From: Bacillus pseudomycoides
GTDB taxonomy: Bacteria; Bacillota; Bacilli; Bacillales; Bacillaceae_G
DNA: 64,000 bases
Assembly: GCF_002551005.1 (NCBI RefSeq)
Contig: NZ_NVOY01000058.1
Location: 62,001-126,000, forward strand
Direction: 5' to 3'
Positions within the stretch are counted from its first letter, which is position 1, and each line of letters starts with the position of its first letter. Shown here one piece after another: positions 43,707 to 52,131 of this stretch. The notes below the pieces were generated by a model that saw only the letters and a program-made list of their open reading frames with translations, was not told the origin of the DNA and ran no database searches. Made by a program: the position numbers and the translations under genes.

Positions 43707-46391
43707 ATGTTAAGTGATTTTGAATTTGAACAGTTATGTTTAAAGTTACATATACCTAAGAAAACCCAAGAATTCATAAATCATATACGTGTTTCTGAAC
43801 CTGTACGTCGTGTAGGAGGCGGTCATCATAATGTTTGTGGAACATATCCTAGTAAAAAAATGGGTTACACAATTCAATATGAATCTTCTAAGGTTGAGTT
43901 ACCAGCTATTTTTATCATGGAGAATGACCCGAATGTTTTAGAGTATTATGATCAACCAACTAAAATTAAACTTCAATATCAAAAGTCTAATGGTAGAAAA
44001 GTGGCTCTTATCTATACTCCTGACTTTTTAGTCATTACAAAGGATGCTATTTACTTTGAAGAATGGAAAACTGAAAGAGAACTTATAAAATTATTTGAAA
44101 AAGAGCCAGTAAGATATAAAAAAAATGAAACAGGGCAATGGTGTTCGCCGCCGGCGGAACAATGGGCAATGGAGCAGGCTTTAAAATTTAGAGTTAGATC
44201 AGATAGTGAAATTAATTGGATATTGTCTCGTAACTTTCAGTTTTTAGATGATTATTTAAGAGCTGGTCAACAAAATGTATCAAGTGATATTAAAAATGCT
44301 ATCTTCAATATAATTAAAACTTCTCCAGGAATATCCCTTCAAGACTTAATTCAATCTTCTAATTTATATTCAGCTGATTATGTATACGATTTAATAATAT
44401 GTAATGAAATTTATGTTGATTTAAATACTTATTTACTTAGTGAACCCGATAGAAATCCTGTATATATAGGCGTTGAACAATATCAATCTTTTATAAATAG
44501 TGCTATTAATGAGCAACAACAAGAAAATTGTAAACCTGAAATAGTGAGAACTGATATAGGTACTAATGTAATGTGGGATGGTAATCAGTATCTAATTATT
44601 AATAATGGTAATGAACAGATAACTCTATTGTCTTCAGAAGAACAGGTTGTTAAAGTTCCGGAAAATGTATTTATGAATTTATTTATAGAAGGAAATATTA
44701 GAGGAATTAATACAATTAGTCGTGACAAAGAAAAAATAAGAAGGGAGATACTTATACAAACCAAACAAGCTGATTATGAAATTGCAAATCGAAGATATGA
44801 GTTAGTAAAGAGAAAGCTAAATGGAGAATTAAACGAGAATAATGATGTTCCTTCAAGAACGATTAGGGAATGGACTAAAAAATTTAAAGAAGCACAACTT
44901 TTATATGGAAATGGTTATTTAGGCTTAATTCCTAAAAGTAAGGATAGGGGTAATAGAAGTGATAAATTGCCACTGGAATCCATTGAATTAATGAATGAAT
45001 ACATTGAAAGAGATTATGAAACCAATAAACAAAAGTCAATGAGAGTTGTTTATGGTTCATTAATTAATGCTTGTGAGGAAAAAGGAATTATTGCACCAAG
45101 TTATAAAACATTTACAAACTATATTAAAGTACGCCCCAAAGTATTAAAGATAGAAAAGAGAAAAGGGAAAAGAGCAGCATACAATTACAATCAGTTTTAT
45201 TGGGAGCTAGAATTAAAAACACCTAGACACGGGGAACGAGTCTTTCATGTTAGTCATATTGATCATACAGAATTAGATATTGAGCTCGTTGATTCAAAAA
45301 CAAACAAATCCTTGGGAAGACCATGGCTTACCCTTATGACGGATGCTTACTCAAGAAAAATTTTATCCTTTTTTTTAACGTTTGATCCACCTAGTTATCG
45401 CTCAGTCATGATGGTGATGAGAGATTGTGTTAGAAGACATTCGAGATTGCCTCAAATAGTTGTTGTAGATAATGGAAAGGAATTTAGCAGTGTTTATTTT
45501 GAAACATTACTGGCTTATTTTGAAGTTACAAAAAAAACTAGACCGCCCGCTAAGTCTAGATTTGGTTCTGTAATTGAAAGGATGTTTGGAACGACTAATA
45601 CAATGTTTATTCATAATTTAAAAGGCAATACATTGATTATGAAAGATGTTCGTCAAGTTACGAAAAGCGTAAATCCAAAAACTCATGCGGTATGGACGAT
45701 TAAAGATTTATATGGATATTTAAATGACTGGTTTGAAGATGTATATCATAATCTTTCTCATCCTGCATTAGGACAAACTCCTTTAGAATGTTCCGAGCAG
45801 AGTTTTACGGTTAGTGGTTTTAGAGAATTTAAGTTAATTCGTTATGATGATGAATTTAAGGTTTTAACCCTGCCTTCAACTTCTAAAGGTACAGCAAAGG
45901 TACATGTAGGGCGTGGTGTGAAAATTGATTATAAATATTATTGGTGTAGTGAATTTAGTAATCCAAAAGTGGAAAATACAAATGTAGCTGTTAGATACGA
46001 TCCTTATGATATCAGTATCGCTTATGCATATGTAAATAATAAATGGGTTAGATGTATATCGGAGTACTATTCAATTTTTAGAAATAGAACAGAGAGAGAG
46101 TTAAAACATATTACGGCTGAACTCAAAAAAAGGTTTAAGAATCATAATAAGTCGTTTAATATTTCTGCAAAAATGATAGCCGACTTTATTAACAAGAGCG
46201 AAAAAAGTGAAAGAGCATTTGAACAGGCAATTAAAGATCGAGAAATGCAATCAATTGTTAGTAAGGAGAAAGGTGATAGATTAATTATTGAAAATCAACA
46301 AGAAGCTGAGGAAGCATTTACTAGCCAGGAAAAGATCAATGTATTGAATTTTGAGTTTAGGCCATTAAAGCGATTTGGTGAAGGAGGGTAA
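43707..46391 (+). CDS. Natural TnsA-TnsB fusion transposase
   Basis: An 894-aa single open frame. Residues about 1-210 are TnsA-like: the SKVELPAIFIMENDPNVLEY segment (candidate Glu64), then TPDFLV (Asp106) and EEWK (Glu119, Lys121), a PD-(D/E)xK nuclease that cuts the 5' transposon ends, then a winged-helix segment. Residues about 330-894 are TnsB-like: N-terminal DNA-binding helices and a retroviral-integrase DDE core with Asp in HIDHTEL (about 519), Asp in VVVDNGKEF (about 588) and Glu in GSVIERMFGT (about 624). Fusing both strand-cutting activities predicts cut-and-paste transposition. The start follows GGGAGAGGG. The stop overlaps tnsC (TAATG). Confidence 0.92.
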   Translation: MLSDFEFEQLCLKLHIPKKTQEFINHIRVSEPVRRVGGGHHNVCGTYPSKKMGYTIQYESSKVELPAIFIMENDPNVLEYYDQPTKIKLQYQKSNGRKVALIYTPDFLVITKDAIYFEEWKTERELIKLFEKEPVRYKKNETGQWCSPPAEQWAMEQALKFRVRSDSEINWILSRNFQFLDDYLRAGQQNVSSDIKNAIFNIIKTSPGISLQDLIQSSNLYSADYVYDLIICNEIYVDLNTYLLSEPDRNPVYIGVEQYQSFINSAINEQQQENCKPEIVRTDIGTNVMWDGNQYLIINNGNEQITLLSSEEQVVKVPENVFMNLFIEGNIRGINTISRDKEKIRREILIQTKQADYEIANRRYELVKRKLNGELNENNDVPSRTIREWTKKFKEAQLLYGNGYLGLIPKSKDRGNRSDKLPLESIELMNEYIERDYETNKQKSMRVVYGSLINACEEKGIIAPSYKTFTNYIKVRPKVLKIEKRKGKRAAYNYNQFYWELELKTPRHGERVFHVSHIDHTELDIELVDSKTNKSLGRPWLTLMTDAYSRKILSFFLTFDPPSYRSVMMVMRDCVRRHSRLPQIVVVDNGKEFSSVYFETLLAYFEVTKKTRPPAKSRFGSVIERMFGTTNTMFIHNLKGNTLIMKDVRQVTKSVNPKTHAVWTIKDLYGYLNDWFEDVYHNLSHPALGQTPLECSEQSFTVSGFREFKLIRYDDEFKVLTLPSTSKGTAKVHVGRGVKIDYKYYWCSEFSNPKVENTNVAVRYDPYDISIAYAYVNNKWVRCISEYYSIFRNRTERELKHITAELKKRFKNHNKSFNISAKMIADFINKSEKSERAFEQAIKDREMQSIVSKEKGDRLIIENQQEAEEAFTSQEKINVLNFEFRPLKRFGEGG

Positions 46392-47533
46392 TGATGTCTT
46401 CGCAAAGAAATTTTCCCCAAGAACTTTTATTAGAGTCTAGTGAAAAAAGAGGGACATGGTTTGAACAATATGTAAAAGTTGAACATCCTATTATGGAGAA
46501 TATTGTAGAGGATTTAGTTGAACGTATTAAAAATCCGGCTGGAAGTAATTTAATTATGGTAGTTGGTCCAACTGGGGTGGGAAAGACTACTGTACAAGAA
46601 TTGGTAGTACGTAAAATTTATCAGTGGTGTGCCGAAAAAGAAGACACAGATAACAGGATACCCATTACAGGCTTAGAGTTACCCTCTCCAGAATTAGGAA
46701 GATTTAATTGGAAAGCTTATTATAAAAGGGCATTAGAAGCTTTAAATGAACCATTAATTGATTTTAAGGTAGATTACGATACTTTAAAAAAGGATGGAAA
46801 TAGAACAAAAATAAGTCCTTATGACAAAAGAACATCTCCTGAATTAAGGCGTTCTTTAGAAAAAGCATTTTATTATAGAAAGCCTTTGGCTTTTTTAGTT
46901 GATGAAGCTCAACATTTTTCAAATATTGCAAGTGGAAAAACGTTGCACTTGCAATTAGATGTTATTAAATCCTTAGCAAACATATCTGGTGTATTACATA
47001 TTCTTGTTGGTCATTATGATTTAGCTGATTTTATTAATTTAAGTGGACAATTAAGTAGAAGGGTTACAGACATTCACTTTGCAAGATATAATGCCAATAA
47101 TATTGATGAACTAAAACACTTTGTCAACGTTTTAGCAAATTTACAGCAACAACTCCCTCTAGAGAAAGAACCAGATTTAATAAATCATTATGATTTCATA
47201 TATGAGCGTACACTGGGATGTGTAGGGATTTTGAAAGATTGGCTTAGTCGGTGCTTGGTTGGTACCTTAAACAATGGTGAGGTTACAATTAGCTTACAGT
47301 CTTTGAAAAAGTACGCTTTACCGATTAGTAAAATAGAAGTGATGATGGAAGAAATTAAAGTAGGCGAAGATAAATTTAATGAAGATAAAGATAAAGTTAT
47401 TGAATTGCGAGTAAGAATGGGACTAGATAAATTTAATGTGGATTCAGTTAATCAAGTATCTTCAAATCTGCATGGTAACTCAAAGAAAAATGTAGGCGTT
47501 AGAAAAGCAAAACGTGATGTAATAGGGAAGTGA
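46391..47533 (+). CDS. tnsC: TnsC-like AAA+ transposition regulator
   Basis: A 380-aa AAA+ ATPase. Walker A GPTGVGKT is at residues 59-66 and Walker B FLVDEAQHF near 173. It should link the TniQ-marked target to TnsAB and enforce target immunity. A lysine-rich C-terminal tail (about 320-380) is a candidate contact to TnsAB. Two adjacent ATGs overlap the tnsAB stop: GGAGGG lies 2 nt from 46391 and 5 nt from 46394, so the second is at least as likely. tniQ2 follows 4 bp after the stop. Confidence 0.92.
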   Translation: MMSSQRNFPQELLLESSEKRGTWFEQYVKVEHPIMENIVEDLVERIKNPAGSNLIMVVGPTGVGKTTVQELVVRKIYQWCAEKEDTDNRIPITGLELPSPELGRFNWKAYYKRALEALNEPLIDFKVDYDTLKKDGNRTKISPYDKRTSPELRRSLEKAFYYRKPLAFLVDEAQHFSNIASGKTLHLQLDVIKSLANISGVLHILVGHYDLADFINLSGQLSRRVTDIHFARYNANNIDELKHFVNVLANLQQQLPLEKEPDLINHYDFIYERTLGCVGILKDWLSRCLVGTLNNGEVTISLQSLKKYALPISKIEVMMEEIKVGEDKFNEDKDKVIELRVRMGLDKFNVDSVNQVSSNLHGNSKKNVGVRKAKRDVIGK

Positions 47534-47537
47534 AATA

Positions 47538-49085
47538 ATGGGGATTCAAAGTATAGATCCAGTGATACGCAATGAATATAAAATAGATGTTAGTATACTT
47601 TATTCAATAGAGCCTATAGGATTAGGGACTCCCTATGTAGAAAGTTTGACTAGCTATATCTCAAGGTTAGCTCATATCCATAATGTTAAGGTTGGAGTAT
47701 TAATTAAAAGGATTATTATTAAAGAATTGAAGAATGAATCAGTAAGAAATAAGCTATATAATCAAGGAATATCATCAGTTACGCAAGGAATAAATGGCTT
47801 TGGTGAGATCTGTTTAGATTATGTACAAGCATTAGAGAAATTAACGGTAAGGAACGATATTATTTATTTGACTATGCTATCATGGACATCAATTATAAAT
47901 GTGAGAAGAATAGTAGATAATCACAGGAAGTGGTGTTCAGCTTGTTTAGATGAATGGAAAAAGCAAGAAAGACCCATTTATGAACCGTTAATCTGGTATT
48001 TGCGTGGAAGTAAATATTGTACAGTGCATAAGAGTAGGTTATCCGAAATATGTTGGAATTGTTCAAAGAAATTGATGTATCTACACGGGGAGATACGTAT
48101 GGGGTATTGTCAGTATTGTCAAGAATGGTTAGGAGAAACTAAAAATTATAAAATTAAAGAAGCTCAATATCACGTAATTAGCAAAGAGAAAGCATTGGTT
48201 AATGATTACGGTCTATTATTAGAAATGGCTCCGAAGATGTTGGAGGTGCCATTAAAATATAAAAGCATAATTATTATAAAAGAAATTAAGGAAGAATTAG
48301 GTCTTTATAGAAGGGAATTAGCAGAGTTTTTTTCTGTAGATCCAACTTCTATATTTAATTGGTTAAATGGAAGGAAATATCCATCTATTGACTCTCTTTT
48401 TGAATTTTCTTACCACTCTAATGTTAAGCTGTATAATCTTCTTACAAAGGAAATTTCTCAATATAAAGAGGAAATGAATAACCTTATGTTAATAATTAAA
48501 GCAAAAGATAGTAAGAAGAAAATGAATATAAAGAGTAGGCAATTTAAGAAATCGAGTTTAAAAGATGTATTAGAAAAAGAATTAGAATCAACTGAATCGA
48601 AAAGCTTAGCTGACATACGTATAAAGTATGGGTATGCACCAGTTACAATAAAAAAACATTTCCCTAATTTATATCGGAAAATTAAATTGAAACATAAGAT
48701 ACATAAAGAGAGCATTATCAAAAAACGAAACGATGAAAGAAAAGAAGCGTTAGAGAAGGTTGTAAATGATAATTTATATGAAGATTTGAGTTTATATTTA
48801 ATTTTACAGAAATTAGAGATTTCTCGTTCTGCAGGAAGAAATAATTTCTCAGAAGTATGTAATAAAATTAGTAAGAGATATAAAAGTTATCAATTAAAGA
48901 TGAAAGAAGAACGTAAGATAAGAATTATTAAAGAAATCGAGCATTATACTTATAACCTATATGAGCAAGGGATTTATCCCAGTGGACACCAGCTTGCTAA
49001 ACATCTTTCTGAACCAGCCTGTCTCCTTAAACCAGTTTTTCGAGAAACCTACATAGATCTATTAAAGAAATTAGGGTATCGCTAG
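47538..49085 (+). CDS. tniQ: TniQ/TnsD-family target-selection protein 2
   Basis: A 515-aa second TniQ protein. The N-terminal PIGLGTPYVESLTSYISRLA is followed by zinc-binding CSACLDEW, CTVHKSRL, CWNCSKK and CQYCQEWLG (about residues 133-200). A helix-turn-helix comes next (LYRRELAEFFSVDPTSIFNW), then about 200 residues rich in lysine, with repeated helical units ending YPSGHQLAKHLSEPACLLKP. The longer C-terminal part, relative to TniQ1, suggests it is the TnsD-like reader of the ssrA site (inference). It sits last in the core operon, 4 bp after tnsC. Confidence 0.9.
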   Translation: MGIQSIDPVIRNEYKIDVSILYSIEPIGLGTPYVESLTSYISRLAHIHNVKVGVLIKRIIIKELKNESVRNKLYNQGISSVTQGINGFGEICLDYVQALEKLTVRNDIIYLTMLSWTSIINVRRIVDNHRKWCSACLDEWKKQERPIYEPLIWYLRGSKYCTVHKSRLSEICWNCSKKLMYLHGEIRMGYCQYCQEWLGETKNYKIKEAQYHVISKEKALVNDYGLLLEMAPKMLEVPLKYKSIIIIKEIKEELGLYRRELAEFFSVDPTSIFNWLNGRKYPSIDSLFEFSYHSNVKLYNLLTKEISQYKEEMNNLMLIIKAKDSKKKMNIKSRQFKKSSLKDVLEKELESTESKSLADIRIKYGYAPVTIKKHFPNLYRKIKLKHKIHKESIIKKRNDERKEALEKVVNDNLYEDLSLYLILQKLEISRSAGRNNFSEVCNKISKRYKSYQLKMKEERKIRIIKEIEHYTYNLYEQGIYPSGHQLAKHLSEPACLLKPVFRETYIDLLKKLGYR

Positions 49086-49195
49086 TAACATAGTGTTGGT
49101 TGTCTTTACAGAATAGTTTCTAACTCTACTGGAAATTAGCAAAGCCTTATTTATAACGAATAAGAGAAAAGTAAGATGCATTATAAAATCACAAA

Positions 49196-49220
49196 AGGCA
49201 CCTGAAAAGGTGCTTTTTGT
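49196..49220 (+). terminator. Terminator of the transposition operon (bidirectional)
   Basis: GGCACC-TGAAAA-GGTGC followed by TTTTTGT; the reverse complement also ends in a T-run. Confidence 0.75.
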
Positions 49221-49229
49221 AATAAGCTT

Positions 49230-49289
49230 GGTGAGAGTCGAACCCACACGTCGCAAAAGGATACTGGGTTGCAAGTCGAGAGCGTCTAC
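49230..49289 (-). other. tmRNA 3'-end-like sequence inside the transposon
   Basis: On the minus strand the segment starts GTAGACGCT and ends ACGTGTGGGTTCGACTCTC plus ACC. The real tmRNA 3' end has GTAGAAGCT, then TACTTTTGGACGTGGGTTC plus GACTCCCACC. Common blocks are GTAGA-GCT, CTTTTG, GACGTG and GGGTTCGACTC, with a T arm that can still pair. No tmRNA 5' part, tag frame or acceptor partner is present, so it is not a functional tmRNA gene. Confidence 0.55.
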
Positions 49290-49390
49290 TAATTCCCTCA
49301 CAGGAATTTTATTATAATAATTATGATTTTTTAATTTTTATGTGATACTAATTGAATTAAGAATATGTAATTGTAGGTAAAACTGAAAAT

Positions 49391-49524
49391 AGTGGCAAGG
49401 TTATGGGTTAATTAAAAACTTTGGGCAATGATATGCTTCATATTTTATAAGCATACTCTAAAAAAAGAGTGATTTATGGCAATAATATGGTTCAAATTGT
49501 GGCTGATTTATGGTTCAAATCACA
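49391..49524 (+). repeat. Right end of the Tn7-like element: four direct repeats
   Basis: Four similar units in the same orientation: GTGGCAAGGTTATGGGTTA (49392), TGGGCAATGATATGCTTCA (49422), TATGGCAATAATATGGTTCA (49475) and TGTGGCTGATTTATGGTTCA (49498), the last running into the terminal ATCACA. This matches the more densely packed TnsB sites at the right end of Tn7. Confidence 0.8.
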
Positions 49525-49529
49525 TTTTG
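49525..49529 (+). repeat. Target-site duplication TTTTG, right copy
   Basis: Identical to 35002-35006. It lies exactly between the right tip of the intact element (...CACA) and the TGTAAC tip of the next element's left end. Confidence 0.88.
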
Positions 49530-49613
49530 TGTAACAAGAAGTATAAGATGGCCGTTTTGGTCAACTTATGCTTCTTTTAGTTTACGGTCAACTTATGCTT
49601 TCGATATAAAAAA
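49530..49613 (+). repeat. Left end of a second, related Tn7-like element
   Basis: TGTAACAAGAAGTATAAG starts right after the TTTTG. The layout copies the first element's left end: an inverted unit, a GTTTT loop, then two opposite units (GGTCAACTTATGCTTCT and CGGTCAACTTATGCTTT), with the TTTTA tail after the hairpin. The sequence of the units differs (CTTATGCTTCT instead of GTTATGGTTC), implying another TnsB specificity. Confidence 0.72.
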
Positions 49614-49824
49614 TGGGTCAATAAGTCATCCCTTTAGTTCACATAATCATGGTTATCCGTATTTATTGTACCTCAAACATATAATGTGGAGTGTTTTTTC
49701 GTTTAGGGGGCACTTCAAAATACTAGCTTGATGGCGATGGCGATACCCCCAAAAACACTTTTTATTTGCGTCAAAAAATTAAGTACCCTTTCACCATTAC
49801 ATTTAATCACGCTACCAATTGGGT
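49614..49824. other. Intergenic sequence before gerAB
   Basis: No gene seen. It leads from the second element's left end to the 3' end of the germination operon; no obvious terminator for gerAB. Confidence 0.4.
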
Positions 49825-50925
49825 TTATGCATATTTCCTTCGGATTTTGCCAACCACCAACAACAGCAAGGGGATCCCTAACTCATAGACGGGAAATGCA
49901 ATTGGAATCACGAAAAACATGTAATAATAATGGGTAAATACCTGGATATTTTTAATCGACACAGCCATGATAAACGAAATAGGAGCAAGAAACCAAGCTA
50001 CTTTTCGCCAATCCTTCAGGTGAAACAATTGTGCTGTTCCATAACATGCGAGAAACATATATAACGCTAGTTTAACAAAAATACTAAAAAACCAAATAAT
50101 AACAATTAGAATATCCACATTTTGAATGAACTCCATGACAGATATGTACCTGCTCAAATCGTAAATCGGATACAAAAACCTTGAAGGTAAATTTGGACCG
50201 AACGTTAAAATCACCGCTAATGTTCCGATCGTTATCATGAAAACAGCCAGTCCTACTCCCCACATCGCCCGTGATGGCGCTTGGTCTGGTTTGTCCATAA
50301 AGAAAACGAACATTGTCATCATGACAGACTCTCCAAAAAAAGCGGCTACAGGGGTATAGGAACCTTTAAGGATTGGAAGCCATCCAGAGTCGTGATAAAT
50401 GGGTCGCATATATCCAAAATTCATATTACTAAGATTCAAAATAATTACAAACGTTATCATTAAAAGCACCATCGGTCCAACGATTTCACTTAAACGTCCA
50501 ATGCCTTCCACCCCACCTTGGTAAATGATAAAAATAAGCAGTAACATGGCAGTAAAGACAATGACCCATAAAGGTGTATTATGAAACAACGCGGTAATAA
50601 TGAAATCTCCAAATTCACGGACGGTTATCCCATTAATCCAGTACCAAACAAGTAAATAGGGAATCATCATTATCTTTCCTAGCCATTTACCAAGAATGGT
50701 TTGACTAAATTCAATCATAGTCTGCTTCGGATAAAGCGAACCGAGTGTGGTTGCCAAAAAAGTAATAGCAATCCCAACACCCCCCGCAATTACAATCGAG
50801 ATCCATGCATCTTGTTTGGCAGTACGAATCGTTGATGGAATAATCAGAAGAAGTGATTGTCCCACTTCAAATGTGAACATCATCCAAAAGATTTGCCTAC
50901 CAGAGATCTTCATTGAAATTCTCAC
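49825..50925 (-). CDS. Spore germination receptor subunit GerAB family
   Basis: A 366-aa membrane protein with ten hydrophobic segments of the spore germination APC-superfamily permease type (SGRQIFWMMFTFEVGQSLLL at the start, DAWISIVIAGGVGI). The B subunit binds the germinant in the inner spore membrane. It is last in the minus-strand order A-C-B. The start is GTG 50925 with GGAGG 8 nt upstream, giving MRISMKISG. The germinant is unknown. The operon lies between two transposon ends, see the island entry. Confidence 0.92.
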   Translation of the reverse strand: MRISMKISGRQIFWMMFTFEVGQSLLLIIPSTIRTAKQDAWISIVIAGGVGIAITFLATTLGSLYPKQTMIEFSQTILGKWLGKIMMIPYLLVWYWINGITVREFGDFIITALFHNTPLWVIVFTAMLLLIFIIYQGGVEGIGRLSEIVGPMVLLMITFVIILNLSNMNFGYMRPIYHDSGWLPILKGSYTPVAAFFGESVMMTMFVFFMDKPDQAPSRAMWGVGLAVFMITIGTLAVILTFGPNLPSRFLYPIYDLSRYISVMEFIQNVDILIVIIWFFSIFVKLALYMFLACYGTAQLFHLKDWRKVAWFLAPISFIMAVSIKNIQVFTHYYYMFFVIPIAFPVYELGIPLLLLVVGKIRRKYA

Positions 50926-50940
50926 ACTCCATAAACCTCC

Positions 50941-52131
50941 TTATTTGTTTATTTCATTTTTCTTTAACTGCAACGATGGTCCGGTCAGACCTACTCGCCG
51001 AATAGTCAGATTCGTATGAACAGAAACCTGCACTTTTCGAAACTGTTTGGTCCAATTCTTTTTTAATACTTTCCATTGGGATGGATATTTTTGATGAATG
51101 GCTTCTCCAAAGCCAAAGATATCAGTTTCGTATTGTTTTTGAACCTTTTTAATAGTTTGGAGAGCTTGTTTTTCGGATTGTTTTTCCAATACATGCTCTA
51201 AAAGATTAAGATTTTTTGGCTCTGTAAGATCTAAATTCGTATTGTTCTCCTGAATAGTTCCTTCGCCAGAAAAAACAATGTCACACTTGATTGTGTCCCC
51301 TTGAATAGTAGGTATGATTTTCCTGTCAATTTTCGTCATATATAAACTTGCACTACCATTTCCTTCAGAGGCAGTTGCTGTAATGGTCTGTTTACTTAAA
51401 CGATTAACTACCCAAAGAGTGGTTAACCATTCCTGCATATTTAAGTATCCTACCAATTTGAGATCATTGTTAAATATAGCACCACCTACAATTTGAAACC
51501 CTTTGACCTCGGTTTTATCTTTTTTATTAGACATATGGATTAGTTTAATAACGGGCAAGATTGGGGTGATTCCATCACTCGTACCAGCAATAAGAAAATT
51601 TAATAAAGACGTATCTCCCAATTTCTCTATTTGCATATGTTCTTTAAGTGCCCCAAGTGTCGGGATAGCCTCTAAAGGGATAGATGCTTTCAGAAATTCT
51701 TTTGCAGTACTCCCTTTTACTACTAATGCATCTGCTCGTAATCGAATATCAGGATCTCGGCTATAGGCATCTAAAACTGGAACGAGACCGTTTTTAGCCA
51801 TTTTTTCTCCAATCAATATCACACGCTGGTGCCCTCGAAAGATTTCTCTCGACACTTTTGTTTGCATCATTTGTACAGCTTCATGTGTATCCCTTCCGGT
51901 TCCCGATTCTATAAAAACCGATTTTCCTGCATCACTTCGTCCGCTCTGTCCCATTCCCATTTTTGATGGGATGATAAATTGAGCGCTAATTTCAACCTTG
52001 TTATTCTTCGCTTGATCAAGTCCCCATCCTAATTCTATTGCCAGATCATTTAACTCCGTACGATCCCAACAGCCCGTTAAGAAAAATAAAGAAACGACTA
52101 GTATCATACAACATGCCTTGTGTAGGTTCAT
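50941..52131 (-). CDS. Spore germination receptor lipoprotein GerAC family
   Basis: A 396-aa lipoprotein: signal MNLHKACCMILVVSLFFLTG with lipobox Cys21, then CWDRTELNDLAIELGWGLD, the standard start of mature GerAC proteins. The C-terminal domain closes with RKVQVSVHTNLTIRRVGL. It is anchored to the outer face of the inner spore membrane together with GerAA and GerAB. The ATG overlaps the gerAA stop by 4 nt (ATGA). Confidence 0.92.
   Translation of the reverse strand: MNLHKACCMILVVSLFFLTGCWDRTELNDLAIELGWGLDQAKNNKVEISAQFIIPSKMGMGQSGRSDAGKSVFIESGTGRDTHEAVQMMQTKVSREIFRGHQRVILIGEKMAKNGLVPVLDAYSRDPDIRLRADALVVKGSTAKEFLKASIPLEAIPTLGALKEHMQIEKLGDTSLLNFLIAGTSDGITPILPVIKLIHMSNKKDKTEVKGFQIVGGAIFNNDLKLVGYLNMQEWLTTLWVVNRLSKQTITATASEGNGSASLYMTKIDRKIIPTIQGDTIKCDIVFSGEGTIQENNTNLDLTEPKNLNLLEHVLEKQSEKQALQTIKKVQKQYETDIFGFGEAIHQKYPSQWKVLKKNWTKQFRKVQVSVHTNLTIRRVGLTGPSLQLKKNEINK

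Larger units (their letters stand above)
35007..49524 (+). mobile_element. Complete Tn7-like transposon at the ssrA 3' attachment site
   Basis: A 14.5-kb element bounded by perfect 17-bp inverted repeats (TGTGATTTGAACCATAA at 35007-35023, its complement at 49508-49524) and a perfect 5-bp duplication TTTTG. Further site-like repeats (consensus GGCAA-N3-TATGGTTC) occur inside both ends: two on the left, four on the right including the terminal one. Core genes: tniQ1, tnsA-tnsB fusion, tnsC, tniQ2. Cargo: type III restriction-modification (two mod, one res). All genes read in the plus direction. The insertion is 28 bp past the tmRNA 3' end, in the manner of Tn7 downstream of glmS. All core genes are open and the ends match, so the element may be active. 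No CRISPR or cas genes are present. Confidence 0.92.

Noticed and set aside
49226-49310. Functional tRNA or tmRNA gene on the minus strand
   Set aside because: The T arm is plausible, but no 5' acceptor strand, D arm or tag-coding region can be built; retained only as a tmRNA-3'-like sequence.
35007-49524. CRISPR-associated transposon (CAST)
   Set aside because: No cas-like gene, no spacer-repeat array and no mini-array was found between the ends; target choice is better explained by the TniQ/TnsD proteins.
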